Below, piece after piece: positions 6,857 to 15,079 of a DNA stretch of 17,303 bases. Below the pieces are notes generated by a model. It searched no databases. It saw only the letters and a program-made list of their open reading frames with translations, and was not told the origin of the DNA. Location: contig JALOBP010000066.1 of NCBI GenBank assembly GCA_023228295.1, forward strand, positions 1-17,303, written 5' to 3'. The first letter of the stretch is position 1. Every line of letters starts with the position of its first letter. The translations under genes were made by a program, and so were the position numbers. Source of the DNA: Methanoregula sp. (GTDB lineage: Archaea; Halobacteriota; Methanomicrobia; Methanomicrobiales; Methanospirillaceae).

Positions 6857-9655
6857 TTATTCAATAATAATCGACGGCTTGAACGGCAGGGCGGTGAGGG
6901 CCTTGACATGGCCGCTTCCTTCCGCCTCGACAATGTGGACCGGTACGCCGAACTCCTGCTCGAGGAATCCCTTTGCTGCATCGAAGACTGCCTGCTCATT
7001 GATGGGTTCGCGGACAAGCGGTTCCACCACATAAGGAGGGAGGCGGTGGATGAGCGTCGTGATCTGCTTGGCGGCATCAGTTGCTTCCTTGCCGCGTTTG
7101 CGCATCGACTCGTCCTTCATGATCTCTTTCACGACCATATTCTTGTCGCTTGCCGTTGCAGTCATGCGGAAGATCTCGTGTTTCCATTCCGGTGCAAGGG
7201 CAATCGTGATCGCCTTTGGCGTGATCTGGATCAGTTTCCGGATCGACTCGACGTCCTCGACCGTGCGGGCAAGGAGTTCTTCAGCCAGTTCTGCCTTCTC
7301 GTTGACAAGCTTCGGGTCGGCGACCGGCCATGGAGCAAACGAGACGAGCCCTTCCCCGGCCATCTCCTTCCAGAGGTTCTCGGTCGTGAACGGGATGAAT
7401 GGACTCAGGAGCCTTGTCCAGACCGAGCAGAGGGTGTGAAGTTCCCTGCTGCCATCGCTGTCCTTCCCCAGCCGGCGGCGGTACCACTTGAGATCGGTCT
7501 CGATCCCGAAGTATGCCTCCTGCAATGCCTGCCGGGTCTGGAAGTTGTCGAGGGCATCGGTTGTCCGGGTAATGTGGTACTGGAGCCTGCTCATGAGCCA
7601 GCGGTCGATGTCGTGCGGTTCGCCATTGATATCCTTGATCTCCTGGACCGTGTTGTAGAACCGCTCGATCTGTTTCCTGGTCGAGAGCACGAGCTCGTTC
7701 CTCCAGTCAAAGTCCTGCCATGGTTCGGCACTGCCCATCAGGAACATGCGGACGGTGTCGGCGCCGAACTCCGTCACGGCGTCCTCTAAGAGGAAGACGT
7801 TGCCTTTCGATGAGGACATCTTGGCACCGTTGAGGAGGCCCATACCGAAGACGACCATGCCTTTTGGCATCTTGTCCTTCTGGCCATCAAAGACGGTTGC
7901 GTGGTGGAAGATCTGGAAGGTGAGATGGTTTGAGATCAGGTCCTTTGCCGAGAACCGGAAGTCGTAGGGGTACCAGTACAGGAACTCCTTTCTCATTGCT
8001 TCGAGTTTCTTCTTCTCGGGCAGTTCCTTGTTCTCTTTCCCGAGGAAGATATAGTCGAAGACCTCGGGGGTCAGGAGTTTAGAGTCGATCTCATGGATCT
8101 TGTGGGCGATGGTGTAATACGCCATGTAGACGGTAGAGTCGGAGAGTGGCTCGATGAGCTGGGTAGTGTCCCACGGGAAACGGGTGCCAAGGCCGACACG
8201 CCGGGTGCAGGCCCAGTCCTTGAGCCAGTCCACGGTGCGGTCGAACTCGAGCCGGACTTCGGGAGGAACAAGGTCCATGTCCTTTAAGTGGTCCGAGACC
8301 TGCTGTTTCCATTCAGGGTCACTGTATTTTAAGAACCACTGGTCGTGGAGGATCTTGACCTTGACCTTGTTGCCGCACCGGCAGACAACGGGCCGCACAT
8401 CGAACTCGTACATAACAACCGAGTCGTACTTCTCGGTCATGAGGGCCGCGAAGTCATCACGGGCTACCCGGACCGGCTTGCCGCCGAACTTCTCGAAGAG
8501 TTTGCCCTTTGAGAACTCCGCGGAGTAGAGCTCCTGTGTGAGAGCGTCCATCCGGCTGTCTTCCTGGCTCTTTACGCCGGATTTCTCGACTACGTGCTGT
8601 GCCGGGATCTCGCCAAAACCCTCGACCTTGATGAGGGGGACCGGTTTGATATCCGTATATTTCCCCTGCTGCTGGAGGTCGCGGAGGGCGATGTAATCGA
8701 ACGGTGCATGGGCGGGCACGCTCATGACCATGCCGGTTGCCATGTCTGGGTCGACAAAGACCGCGGGGAGGATAGTAATTTCTCCGCAGAGCGGGTGGCT
8801 GACCTTTTTGTCAACCAGCTCGCTGCCCTGGATCTCTTCTATGATCTCTACGTTATGTTCCTGCAGCGAGAGCTTGTCAGCCGCTTCCTTTGATACGATC
8901 CATGCTTTCCCGTCAACGGTGGCCTTCACGTACGTAACGTCCGGGTTGGCCCAGAGGTTTGTCACACCGTGGATGGTTTCGGGGCGGAGGGTTGCGCACG
9001 GGATGAATGCGTCGCCGTACCGGAACATGACAAGAGTGAACTTGATCACTTCTGCCTTGTCGCCTTCGAGGAGGTCGTGGTCACCGACCGGGTTGTCGTC
9101 TACGGTACAGTACCGGACCGGGTGAGCGCCCTTGATGACATGGCCTGCATCGTAGAGGTGCTTCCACTGCCATTCGATGAATTTGCTGTAGGTTGGGTCG
9201 ACCGTGATGAACCGGCGCCGCCAGTCAATGGAGAGGCCGCAGGTGGTCATGACCCGCTGGTACTCGGCAGCAAAGTGCTTGACGATGGTGAGCGGATCGG
9301 TGAACTCATCGAGCACGTTTTGCGGTACGCGGTAGAGATCGCGGTACAGGCGGATCGTCTTCTCATCTTTGGCCGCGATCCGTTTCGATATGCCGACCAC
9401 CGGGGCTCCCGTGACGTGGAATGCCATCGGGAAAAGTACCTGCCGGCCTTTCATCCGCCAGAACCGTGCGATAACGTCCGGCACGATATAGGTACGGCCG
9501 TGACCGACATGCATGGCGCCGCTTGGGTACGGGAAGGCTACGTTGAGGTAGAACTTCTCGAGCCGGCCCGGGTCTGACTCAAAGGCGTGCAGCCAGCGTT
9601 CGTGTGCCTCTTCTTCGAATTTTTCCAGGTTGAATTCTCCCACTTTTGACACCAT
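6857..9655 (-). CDS. leuS: leucyl-tRNA synthetase, archaeal type
   Basis: This 932-aa class I synthetase charges tRNA-Leu in the cytoplasm. The HIGH-type signature is at 41-52 (FPYPSGAMHVGH). The CP1 editing insertion carries TLRPET at 222-227 and the conserved SVPAHAPFDY at 312-321. The KMSKS loop reads KMSSSKGN at 612-619, after the FGMGLLNGA motif. The anticodon-binding helical region follows and the chain ends KPSIIIE, typical of archaeal LeuRS. Length is normal for the family. The ATG lies 8 nt after the stop of the pinA-like gene, so the two are probably co-transcribed. No strong Shine-Dalgarno is visible, which suits coupled translation. Copies of this gene's 3' end recur at 4010-4137, 3155-3196 and 755-811. 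Confidence 0.98.
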   Translation of the reverse strand: MVSKVGEFNLEKFEEEAHERWLHAFESDPGRLEKFYLNVAFPYPSGAMHVGHGRTYIVPDVIARFWRMKGRQVLFPMAFHVTGAPVVGISKRIAAKDEKTIRLYRDLYRVPQNVLDEFTDPLTIVKHFAAEYQRVMTTCGLSIDWRRRFITVDPTYSKFIEWQWKHLYDAGHVIKGAHPVRYCTVDDNPVGDHDLLEGDKAEVIKFTLVMFRYGDAFIPCATLRPETIHGVTNLWANPDVTYVKATVDGKAWIVSKEAADKLSLQEHNVEIIEEIQGSELVDKKVSHPLCGEITILPAVFVDPDMATGMVMSVPAHAPFDYIALRDLQQQGKYTDIKPVPLIKVEGFGEIPAQHVVEKSGVKSQEDSRMDALTQELYSAEFSKGKLFEKFGGKPVRVARDDFAALMTEKYDSVVMYEFDVRPVVCRCGNKVKVKILHDQWFLKYSDPEWKQQVSDHLKDMDLVPPEVRLEFDRTVDWLKDWACTRRVGLGTRFPWDTTQLIEPLSDSTVYMAYYTIAHKIHEIDSKLLTPEVFDYIFLGKENKELPEKKKLEAMRKEFLYWYPYDFRFSAKDLISNHLTFQIFHHATVFDGQKDKMPKGMVVFGMGLLNGAKMSSSKGNVFLLEDAVTEFGADTVRMFLMGSAEPWQDFDWRNELVLSTRKQIERFYNTVQEIKDINGEPHDIDRWLMSRLQYHITRTTDALDNFQTRQALQEAYFGIETDLKWYRRRLGKDSDGSRELHTLCSVWTRLLSPFIPFTTENLWKEMAGEGLVSFAPWPVADPKLVNEKAELAEELLARTVEDVESIRKLIQITPKAITIALAPEWKHEIFRMTATASDKNMVVKEIMKDESMRKRGKEATDAAKQITTLIHRLPPYVVEPLVREPINEQAVFDAAKGFLEQEFGVPVHIVEAEGSGHVKALTALPFKPSIIIE

Positions 9656-9663
9656 CCATCGGC

Positions 9664-11625
9664 TTATACCGGCCGGAGCTTGATATTCTCGTTATTCGTG
9701 AAGCGCCGGATCATTTCCTGCGCTATGCTCGAGTTCTTTGCAAGGTGGATCTCGCCCTGCTCATTGACGGTTGCGGTAAAGAGGTACTCCTTGCCGGCAA
9801 AGACGTCCACGATCCTGCCGCTCTCGGCGGGGGCGAGGATGGTGAGCTGTTTCTTGTCGGTCTGGATCTTGATGCCGCCGCCGAGGTTGATCTCCTCGTC
9901 TCCCCGGGGGGCAGATGCCTGCTGCCGGTCGAACTCGGAGCGGGGCTTGATGTCGATGCCGATGCCGAGCTTGTTGACGATGGCAGACACGTTCTTGCCG
10001 CCCTTGCCGATGGCTGCGGGCACGTCCTTGTCATCGATGTACACGACAGCCTTGGTATCGGAGATCATCTGGACGTCCACGAACCCTTCGGTGTAGCGCC
10101 CGATCTCCCGCTGGATCTCCTTCTCGGTGAGTTTCCAGCCGGGCCGGTCGTCGCTCTCTTTCTTCTGCTCGGCTGCCTGCTGGCGCGGGGCCTGCGGGGT
10201 GGTGACCGGCTGGCCGATCTGCTGGACCGGTGCAAGGGCGGGCCGGCCTGTCGCTGCCGTGGATGTAACAGCATGGCCTGCCATGACCGGCATCACGATG
10301 GTCTCGCCATCGTACCGGAATACATCGATGACCAGTTCGCCGGTCTCGTGGTCGGATACGGTGGTGACGGGCCGGAGGTGCATCTCGCCTGCCATGCCCT
10401 CGGGGACCTTGATGGTGAACCCGACATCGTAGATCTTCGTGATGATCCCCTGCTGGAGGAAGATAATCGTGTTGACGATCTGCGGGATGACGGAGAAGTC
10501 CACGCGGTCACTGAAGCGCTGGAGGGCGTCCCTGACGCCGTTTGCGTGGATGACGCCGATCATGCCGATGCCGGCAAGGCGCATATCGGCAAAGACATTG
10601 AAGTCCTCGGTCTTCCGGAGTTCGTCGAAGATGACGAAGTCGGGCCGGACGAGCATGAGGACCTCGGCGGTGTTGGCCATGCTGCCGTCAAGCGTGGTAT
10701 ACTGCGTGATGTTGTCGGGCACCTGGAGCTCGCGGGGGGCTTCCATGGTCTTGACCACGTGGCCGCCGTCTGCAAGGAACGTTGCGATGCTCTGGGCAAG
10801 CGTTGTCTTGCCGCAGCCGGGGGCGCCGACGATGAGGAGCCCCTGTTTCTCGGAGAGGATCCGCTTTGAGATGAGGTCGGATTTGCGGTAGTCTTTCAGG
10901 GTCACGTCCACGATTGGGCGGACTGCGGTGATCTCCATGCCGTCCGAGAACGGGCGGCGGGTGATGGCGATCCGCATGGAGCCTATCTGGACGACCGTGA
11001 CGCCGCGTTTCTCGATCTCGATGAAGCCGTCGGGGTCGCGCTTGGCCCGCTCAAGGATCTCCTGCGCCATCATCCGGAGTTCGTACTCGCTTGTGGGCGC
11101 GTCGCGGATCTTCGTGAGCTTCATGTCGTTGATGGAGCCTTTCTTGGCAGTCGGGCTCACGCGTTCTTTCAAGTACACCGCGATCGTGTGCTCGTCAAAG
11201 AACTGGTCGATGGCGAGCGGGACAAAATCGGAGACCTGCGGTTTTAGGTAGATGACATCGAGCCCTTTTGCCCGGGCCACCTCGGCCTGCACGTTGTCGC
11301 TCGTGATGAAGCGTGCAGAATTCTCGATTGCTATGCTCCGGATCATCGCGTCGATCTCGCCGCCACTGGCGAGTTTCACCTGTTCGAGCGATGGCCGGAT
11401 ACCGGAGAATTTGAGTTCGATGGTCTTTTCTTCGGCCATCCTGCAGAGTTTCTGGAGTTCGTTAAGTCCCGAGAACCCGATCTCGCGGCCATTGTTTGCC
11501 TGGGCCTCGAGTTCTGCGATAACTGCTTCCGGGACGATTATTGTTGCACCCTGGTATTCACCGGTTTTTATCATTGAGGTTATGCGCCCGTCGATGAGAA
11601 CGCTGGTATCTGGTACTAGTATCAT
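9664..11625 (-). CDS. PIN domain-ATPase-KH protein (PINA family)
   Basis: This 653-aa protein has an N-terminal PIN domain (about 1-130; PDTSVLIDG with Asp6, Glu39, Asp92 and SD110 as likely acidic site residues), a secretion/RecA-like ATPase core (Walker A GAPGCGKT at 267-274, Walker B FVIFDE at 330-335, arginines in LRKTEDF and RPDF), a Gln/Pro-rich linker (about 455-495), and a C-terminal KH domain with GKGG at 540-543. This order is the widely conserved archaeal PINA arrangement, for which Holliday-junction-related ATPase/helicase activity has been reported in Sulfolobus; whether that holds here is inference. It leads a probable operon with leuS. GAGG lies 8 nt before the ATG. Confidence 0.94.
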   Translation of the reverse strand: MILVPDTSVLIDGRITSMIKTGEYQGATIIVPEAVIAELEAQANNGREIGFSGLNELQKLCRMAEEKTIELKFSGIRPSLEQVKLASGGEIDAMIRSIAIENSARFITSDNVQAEVARAKGLDVIYLKPQVSDFVPLAIDQFFDEHTIAVYLKERVSPTAKKGSINDMKLTKIRDAPTSEYELRMMAQEILERAKRDPDGFIEIEKRGVTVVQIGSMRIAITRRPFSDGMEITAVRPIVDVTLKDYRKSDLISKRILSEKQGLLIVGAPGCGKTTLAQSIATFLADGGHVVKTMEAPRELQVPDNITQYTTLDGSMANTAEVLMLVRPDFVIFDELRKTEDFNVFADMRLAGIGMIGVIHANGVRDALQRFSDRVDFSVIPQIVNTIIFLQQGIITKIYDVGFTIKVPEGMAGEMHLRPVTTVSDHETGELVIDVFRYDGETIVMPVMAGHAVTSTAATGRPALAPVQQIGQPVTTPQAPRQQAAEQKKESDDRPGWKLTEKEIQREIGRYTEGFVDVQMISDTKAVVYIDDKDVPAAIGKGGKNVSAIVNKLGIGIDIKPRSEFDRQQASAPRGDEEINLGGGIKIQTDKKQLTILAPAESGRIVDVFAGKEYLFTATVNEQGEIHLAKNSSIAQEMIRRFTNNENIKLRPV

Positions 11626-11637
11626 AAAATTCGCCTC

Positions 11638-11665
11638 GTATGGTCTTTTTTTATGGTATGGTCTT
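11638..11665 (-). promoter_or_regulatory. upstream region with a 10-bp direct repeat
   Basis: Upstream of the pinA-like gene the minus strand carries AAGACCATAC twice (11665-11656 and 11647-11638), start to start 18 bp apart, separated by an A/T tract (CATAAAAAA) that could be the TATA element. Such paired sites can bind a regulator, but this is only inferred from position. Confidence 0.35.
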
Positions 11666-11761
11666 CTATGCTATTCTCTTCGGATTTTATCGGGAAGTTT
11701 ACGGGGGCCGCACGCTCCCCTTTCCTGTACATGCGTCTTTATCGGCCGCTGTGTACCGGAT

Positions 11762-11923
11762 ATGATATTCAACGATACTGAGATCGTTGATGAAATGATA
11801 TTAGACCACAGGGTTTATAAGCGTGAGGGAGTGAGGGGGGATAGGATGAACTACATTAATTTTAAGGCAAATTGCAAAATGATTGAAAAATTATTTTTTT
11901 TGTTGCTCAAAAAGGAAGCCTAA
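11762..11923 (+). CDS. possible small plus-strand ORF (25 or 53 aa)
   Basis: From the ATG at 11846 the frame reads MNYINFKANCKMIEKLFFLLLKKEA (25 aa). From an in-frame ATG at 11762 it is 53 aa (MIFNDTEIVDEMILDHRVYK...). A good TATA-like TTTATAAG lies at 11814-11821, about 25-32 nt before the 11846 ATG, and a purine-rich GAGGGGGGATAGG directly precedes it. It overlaps the end of the convergent zinc-ribbon gene by about 33 nt. No family is recognised. It may instead mark a promoter for a small or antisense RNA. Confidence 0.25.
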   Translation: MIFNDTEIVDEMILDHRVYKREGVRGDRMNYINFKANCKMIEKLFFLLLKKEA

Positions 11924-12751
11924 CACCATTCCAGCAACTTCAGGAGAACTTTTATTTTTTGTCTGAAAAAAATACCCTTTTTCTCGTCCATCTTTATAAA
12001 TTTCTATTCCGTTCTCAAAACAATTGTATGACAACATTTTTTCAAGTGGAATACTCACGGATTTTCTTCCTGGAAATGGGTGCAATAAGATTCTCTTATT
12101 TGTAATCATGAAATATCCACTTGAAGTATCTACCAGTTGCTCTTCTTTTCTGATGTGACCTCTGTGTGCACCTACTCGATAACTAACTCCTTTCATTAAC
12201 CGAATGCTAACACCGTGAGATCCCCCTTCGTAACCCAGTTTTACGATACGAGGCTCTTTTAATTTTGCCTGCACTACAAATTTTATTTCTTCGTTTTTCT
12301 TCAAAATTACGTTCGACATACCCTCGCCAATATTTAGACTGACTGGTGGAATTGTATTCTCATTTTTTATTGAATATGTGTAAATGTGAGGGATCAGTCG
12401 GTCCTCAAAATTGATTTCATCATCAGTTAAACCCAAACCTGTTTGCATTTTTCCTAATGCCTCGATTTCATTCTTCTCCATTTCCTTATCAGATTCAAAC
12501 TGGGATAATATTTCAAAAAAAAGCTTAATTTGTTCTGATTTTTCCTGTTTTTTTAGCCATTCTATCTGATCGGAATCAATTTCTTTTTTGACAATTATCT
12601 CTTGATAGAGTGCATCACGTTCTGCTTTTAATTCTGCAACTTCTCGATTCTTTTTTGAAATCCGGTTTCCCTCGCAATCTGAACAAAGGGATGATGTTAA
12701 TTTCCTGAAAAAAGTTAGTTGTTGACCGCAATCTGGGCAAAATCTTCCCAT
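11891..12751 (-). CDS. zinc-ribbon, coiled-coil and PH-like domain protein
   Basis: This 286-aa protein has an N-terminal four-cysteine zinc ribbon (Cys5-x2-Cys8 and Cys23-x2-Cys26). A charged helical or coiled-coil stretch follows (about 30-105). The C-terminal domain has the conserved pattern GSHGVSIRLMKGVSYRVGAHRGH (177-199, split by position) and YFMITNKRILL (213-223), then IPLEKMLSY. This resembles the PH-like domain of many uncharacterised prokaryotic zinc-ribbon proteins. No signal peptide is present, so it is probably cytoplasmic; its function is unknown. It is strikingly AT-rich with Lys/Ile/Asn-rich codons compared with the GC-rich neighbours, which suggests transfer. An in-frame TGA lies just upstream of the ATG, fixing this start. 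A truncated ORF overlaps its 5' end by 37 nt. Confidence 0.82.
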   Translation of the reverse strand: MGRFCPDCGQQLTFFRKLTSSLCSDCEGNRISKKNREVAELKAERDALYQEIIVKKEIDSDQIEWLKKQEKSEQIKLFFEILSQFESDKEMEKNEIEALGKMQTGLGLTDDEINFEDRLIPHIYTYSIKNENTIPPVSLNIGEGMSNVILKKNEEIKFVVQAKLKEPRIVKLGYEGGSHGVSIRLMKGVSYRVGAHRGHIRKEEQLVDTSSGYFMITNKRILLHPFPGRKSVSIPLEKMLSYNCFENGIEIYKDGREKGYFFQTKNKSSPEVAGMVLGFLFEQQKK

Positions 12752-12906
12752 TTTATTTCACAATTAGGAATATCTCTTCTGTGATAAAGATGTTCCTTTT
12801 TATTATCGTTATCTCCATTTGAAGAAAAATAGCAATCAGAATAATCTATCTTTCCAAAACACAATCCTTCAAATTCTAGCAATTCGCATACCCCCCACTC
12901 CCACAA
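12715..12906 (-). pseudogene. possible decapitated ORF upstream of the zinc-ribbon gene
   Basis: From about 12888 to the TAA at 12715 the minus strand has a well-formed AT-rich reading frame (ELLEFEGLCFGKIDYSDCYF... and CEIKWEDFAQIAVNN) with codon use like the zinc-ribbon gene. It overlaps that gene by 37 nt, as translationally coupled genes do. The only possible starts are a TTG at 12906, inside the bordering GC-rich repeat, or none. It may be the C-terminus of a gene cut off by repeat R1. No family is recognised. Confidence 0.35.
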
Positions 12907-13035
12907 TCCCCGCTAAAATTATAAATTTCCAAGGGGGGGTTACCCGCGGACCCCCCCGGAATTGGGCAACGCCCCGTTTTTCGCAGCGGTTCGCCCGGTT
13001 CTTCGCGTGGAGTTTCCGGCGTGATCCGGGAAATT
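12890..13035 (+). repeat. dispersed repeat R1
   Basis: This GC-rich segment of about 130-145 bp has a diverged direct copy at 15951-16105. Shared landmarks in order are AAATTTCnAAGGGGGGGTTACCCG, GGAATTG, AACGCCC, the GCAGC/CGCCC stretch, CGCGTGGAGTT and CCGGnGTGA. By eye about 80% of aligned positions agree, with small gaps. The G7-TTACCCGCGGA-C7 segment can fold on itself. It sits exactly where AT-rich sequence on the left stops. Its nature (mobile relic, non-coding RNA or other) is unknown. Confidence 0.75.
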
Positions 13036-13177
13036 TGCACCATCCTCTTTTATGAACGTTGGCGGGCCGCAGATAAAAATTCCTTCAACCCCCTGCCATC
13101 AGCAAGGATCTTCAGGATCCGACAATTATGCAACATACCATCCCCCGGATTTGGATACTTACGCCATATGGCAGAAC
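13036..13177. other. short spacer after repeat R1
   Basis: No gene or clear signal is seen. The stretch follows the 139-aa gene in minus direction and contains only short mixed sequence, without a clear T-rich terminator. Confidence 0.4.
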
Positions 13178-13597
13178 CTAACTGTTAAACTCAATAAGTG
13201 ATACTGAATTATTCCCTTTAGCATCGCAGACAGAGAAACCTGTAGCTACCCTTGGTGCCGTATCTATCCGGAAATGCGCAGGGGGTTTTGAATCGACGAC
13301 AAAATCATAATCAAGAATCTGATTTGATTCCAGCGAATTCACCATGCAATATACCGTTTTTCCTGGAGGCACGGGATACACTCCTTCGGATCGTGAGCCA
13401 TTTGCATAAATGACAGAGACCTGAACTGTATGTGACAGTTTCTCTTCACAGTTATAAATGTAGAACAAGGGCCGGTCATCAGATACTGTTGTGGTTTGTG
13501 ATCCTAAAAATGGGATAAAAACGATGATGAAGAGCAATCCGAAAAAACACAGGATCGCTTTGACGATTTCCAATTTTTCCTGATTGTCCATCACCAT
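13178..13597 (-). CDS. small membrane-anchored extracytoplasmic protein
   Basis: This 139-aa protein has one N-terminal transmembrane helix at about 12-31 (after a short charged start) and an outside domain of about 105 residues with Cys50, Cys84 and Cys124. The pattern VQVSVIYANGSR...PVPPGKTVYC suggests a small beta-sandwich, Ig-like fold. No named family is recognised. GGAG lies 8 nt before the ATG at 13597; a second ATG two codons on is an alternative. The gene begins 14 nt after the stop of the metzincin protease gene, so the two are probably one operon. It could be an anchor, inhibitor, substrate or chaperone of the protease, but this is only an inference from context. Confidence 0.72.
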   Translation of the reverse strand: MVMDNQEKLEIVKAILCFFGLLFIIVFIPFLGSQTTTVSDDRPLFYIYNCEEKLSHTVQVSVIYANGSRSEGVYPVPPGKTVYCMVNSLESNQILDYDFVVDSKPPAHFRIDTAPRVATGFSVCDAKGNNSVSLIEFNS

Positions 13598-13611
13598 TCC
13601 TCTTACTCCGT

Positions 13612-14973
13612 TTAATTATAACCTGCAACTGTTGCTTTATCCTCGATTATTACTCGCCTGTTATCATGGGTCGCATCGCCATGATATCCGAGAGGCCAGT
13701 ATGAGGATGATGAGAACTGGAGCTGCTGTGTGTCACCCATGAAATACCGGGACATCACCGTAGTTTGTTCTGACCACCCATCCCACCAAGTAGCCGGGCG
13801 GGCCCATGTTGGAGACGGCTCAATATTTCCTGGCATTGTGTGTAATGCACCCACCGTGTGACCAAGTTCATGGGTTATTACAAGACTCCGGTGAGTGGTT
13901 GTCGCTTGATAGGTATTCCCTGGCCGGGGAACCATCTGAACCACTGCCCAAGCCGCGTTGGTATTGCCATTATAGAGGTAACTCCCGGCAAGCATTCCGG
14001 CAAGGTTTTTGCCGGAAAGGAGAAGGGCTACATCACATCCGTCATTAATTTTCATTTGTCCGTAAGCAGTTCCAAAATCCGAAAGCAATGTTTCGGTATA
14101 TGTGTTCGTAAGCGTGTAATCACTCCGGATGCTTCGGACATAAAGGAAAACCTCTGCGGGTGAAAATGCAGAATTCGCAGCAGAAATCCTGTTACTGATT
14201 TCCAGGTTGGGGTTAGAATATACCTGTCTGAATTCGGTATCTGTAACAACGAGCAAATCAACAGTCGTAGTTGATTTTATACTGGCATCAACTCCGGATT
14301 TTACCTGATCCATTTCATCGCTGGTTTTCGCTGTTGCAGGTTCTGCAACGAGGTGTACATCAAATTCTTCGGTCTTTGTCTCTGGATTTTTGATCCATTT
14401 TGAATTGTCAAAAAGTACATGGACCGTCCTGCCATCTTTCCTCAGTCCTGGTCCCAACTGATCGAGGACATATCTGGATTTGTCCATGGAAATGTATCCA
14501 ACAACACCATCATCAGACGCAGTAAATAATGCGTCACTGTCCATTACACCCTCCACATTTCCTTTGTATGTTTTTATGTGTGGTACTTCGATTATTGTCT
14601 CCCCGTCCGGACCTTCGGAATAAATTTTTGTGTTTTCATCAACGGGGGATTTAACCGATTCAAGATTGAGTATATACTTTGTTCCTCTGATAGTGAATGT
14701 TACCTGTTCTGTTTTGTCCACCGTATTCATGAATGCTTGTGGATCTACTGTGACCAGTGCATATTCTGAAAGTGCATCCAATCTGCCAGCAGTTGACTGA
14801 TAATCGATCTGGGATCGCATTTCTGAAATTGGATTGTCCATAATGAATTTCATATCTAGAACGTCATTTTTCGAAACTATTCTGTCATCCACCGCACTCA
14901 CGCACGGTACTATCGCCATCCCGGCTACGAGAAGTAGCAGCAGGACGACGCCGGTTTTTTTCAGTTGGGTCAT
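13612..14973 (-). CDS. secreted metzincin-type zinc metallopeptidase
   Basis: This 453-aa protein has a signal peptide (residues 1-27, hydrophobic core 8-22, cleavage after VSA). Residues about 30-215 resemble the propeptide of M12B-type metzincins (EGVMDSDALFTASDDGVVGYIS). The catalytic domain starts at about 235 (TTVDLLVVTDTEFRQVY). It contains the full zinc motif HELGHTVGALH at 368-378 (His368, His372, His378, Glu369) and a Met-turn candidate TTVMSRYF at 404-411. It is therefore likely an active extracellular protease made as a zymogen. Only two cysteines are seen, one in the signal peptide, so a cysteine switch is not evident. It heads a two-gene unit with the 139-aa membrane protein. Base composition is lower in GC than the leuS region. 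Confidence 0.9.
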   Translation of the reverse strand: MTQLKKTGVVLLLLLVAGMAIVPCVSAVDDRIVSKNDVLDMKFIMDNPISEMRSQIDYQSTAGRLDALSEYALVTVDPQAFMNTVDKTEQVTFTIRGTKYILNLESVKSPVDENTKIYSEGPDGETIIEVPHIKTYKGNVEGVMDSDALFTASDDGVVGYISMDKSRYVLDQLGPGLRKDGRTVHVLFDNSKWIKNPETKTEEFDVHLVAEPATAKTSDEMDQVKSGVDASIKSTTTVDLLVVTDTEFRQVYSNPNLEISNRISAANSAFSPAEVFLYVRSIRSDYTLTNTYTETLLSDFGTAYGQMKINDGCDVALLLSGKNLAGMLAGSYLYNGNTNAAWAVVQMVPRPGNTYQATTTHRSLVITHELGHTVGALHTMPGNIEPSPTWARPATWWDGWSEQTTVMSRYFMGDTQQLQFSSSSYWPLGYHGDATHDNRRVIIEDKATVAGYN

Positions 14974-14989
14974 GTGTTTTTTAACACAT
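14972..14989 (-). promoter_or_regulatory. dyad covering the start codon of the protease gene
   Basis: ATGTGTT-TTTT-AACACAT on the plus strand is a perfect 7-bp inverted repeat with a 4-nt loop that includes two bases of the protease ATG. In the mRNA it would form a small hairpin over the start; in DNA it could be an operator. No strong ribosome-binding site precedes this start, so the hairpin may limit translation (inference). Confidence 0.45.
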
Positions 14990-15041
14990 CTTTCTTGTTT
15001 TTGTCGATACGCTACGCTCGAAAAGGCATGGGAAAATCTTC

Positions 15042-15067
15042 ATAAGAACAGAAGATAATGTTCTCAT
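15042..15067. promoter_or_regulatory. operator-like inverted repeat upstream of the protease gene
   Basis: ATAAGAACA (15042-15050) and TGTTCTCAT (15059-15067) form a 9-bp inverted repeat with one mismatch and an 8-nt spacer, 70-95 bp upstream of the protease start. The size and symmetry fit a dimeric DNA-binding regulator. Confidence 0.4.
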
Positions 15068-15079
15068 GCCTACGGGCGG

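Noticed and set aside
9646..10869. Plus-strand 407-aa ORF
   Set aside because: Aspartate/leucine-rich antisense of the pinA-like gene in GC-rich DNA, with no recognisable domain.
11252..11760. Long plus-strand ORF opposite the pinA-like gene
   Set aside because: It is the shadow of a strongly conserved PIN-ATPase-KH gene; only the segment after about 11762 lies outside coding sequence and was kept as a tentative small ORF.
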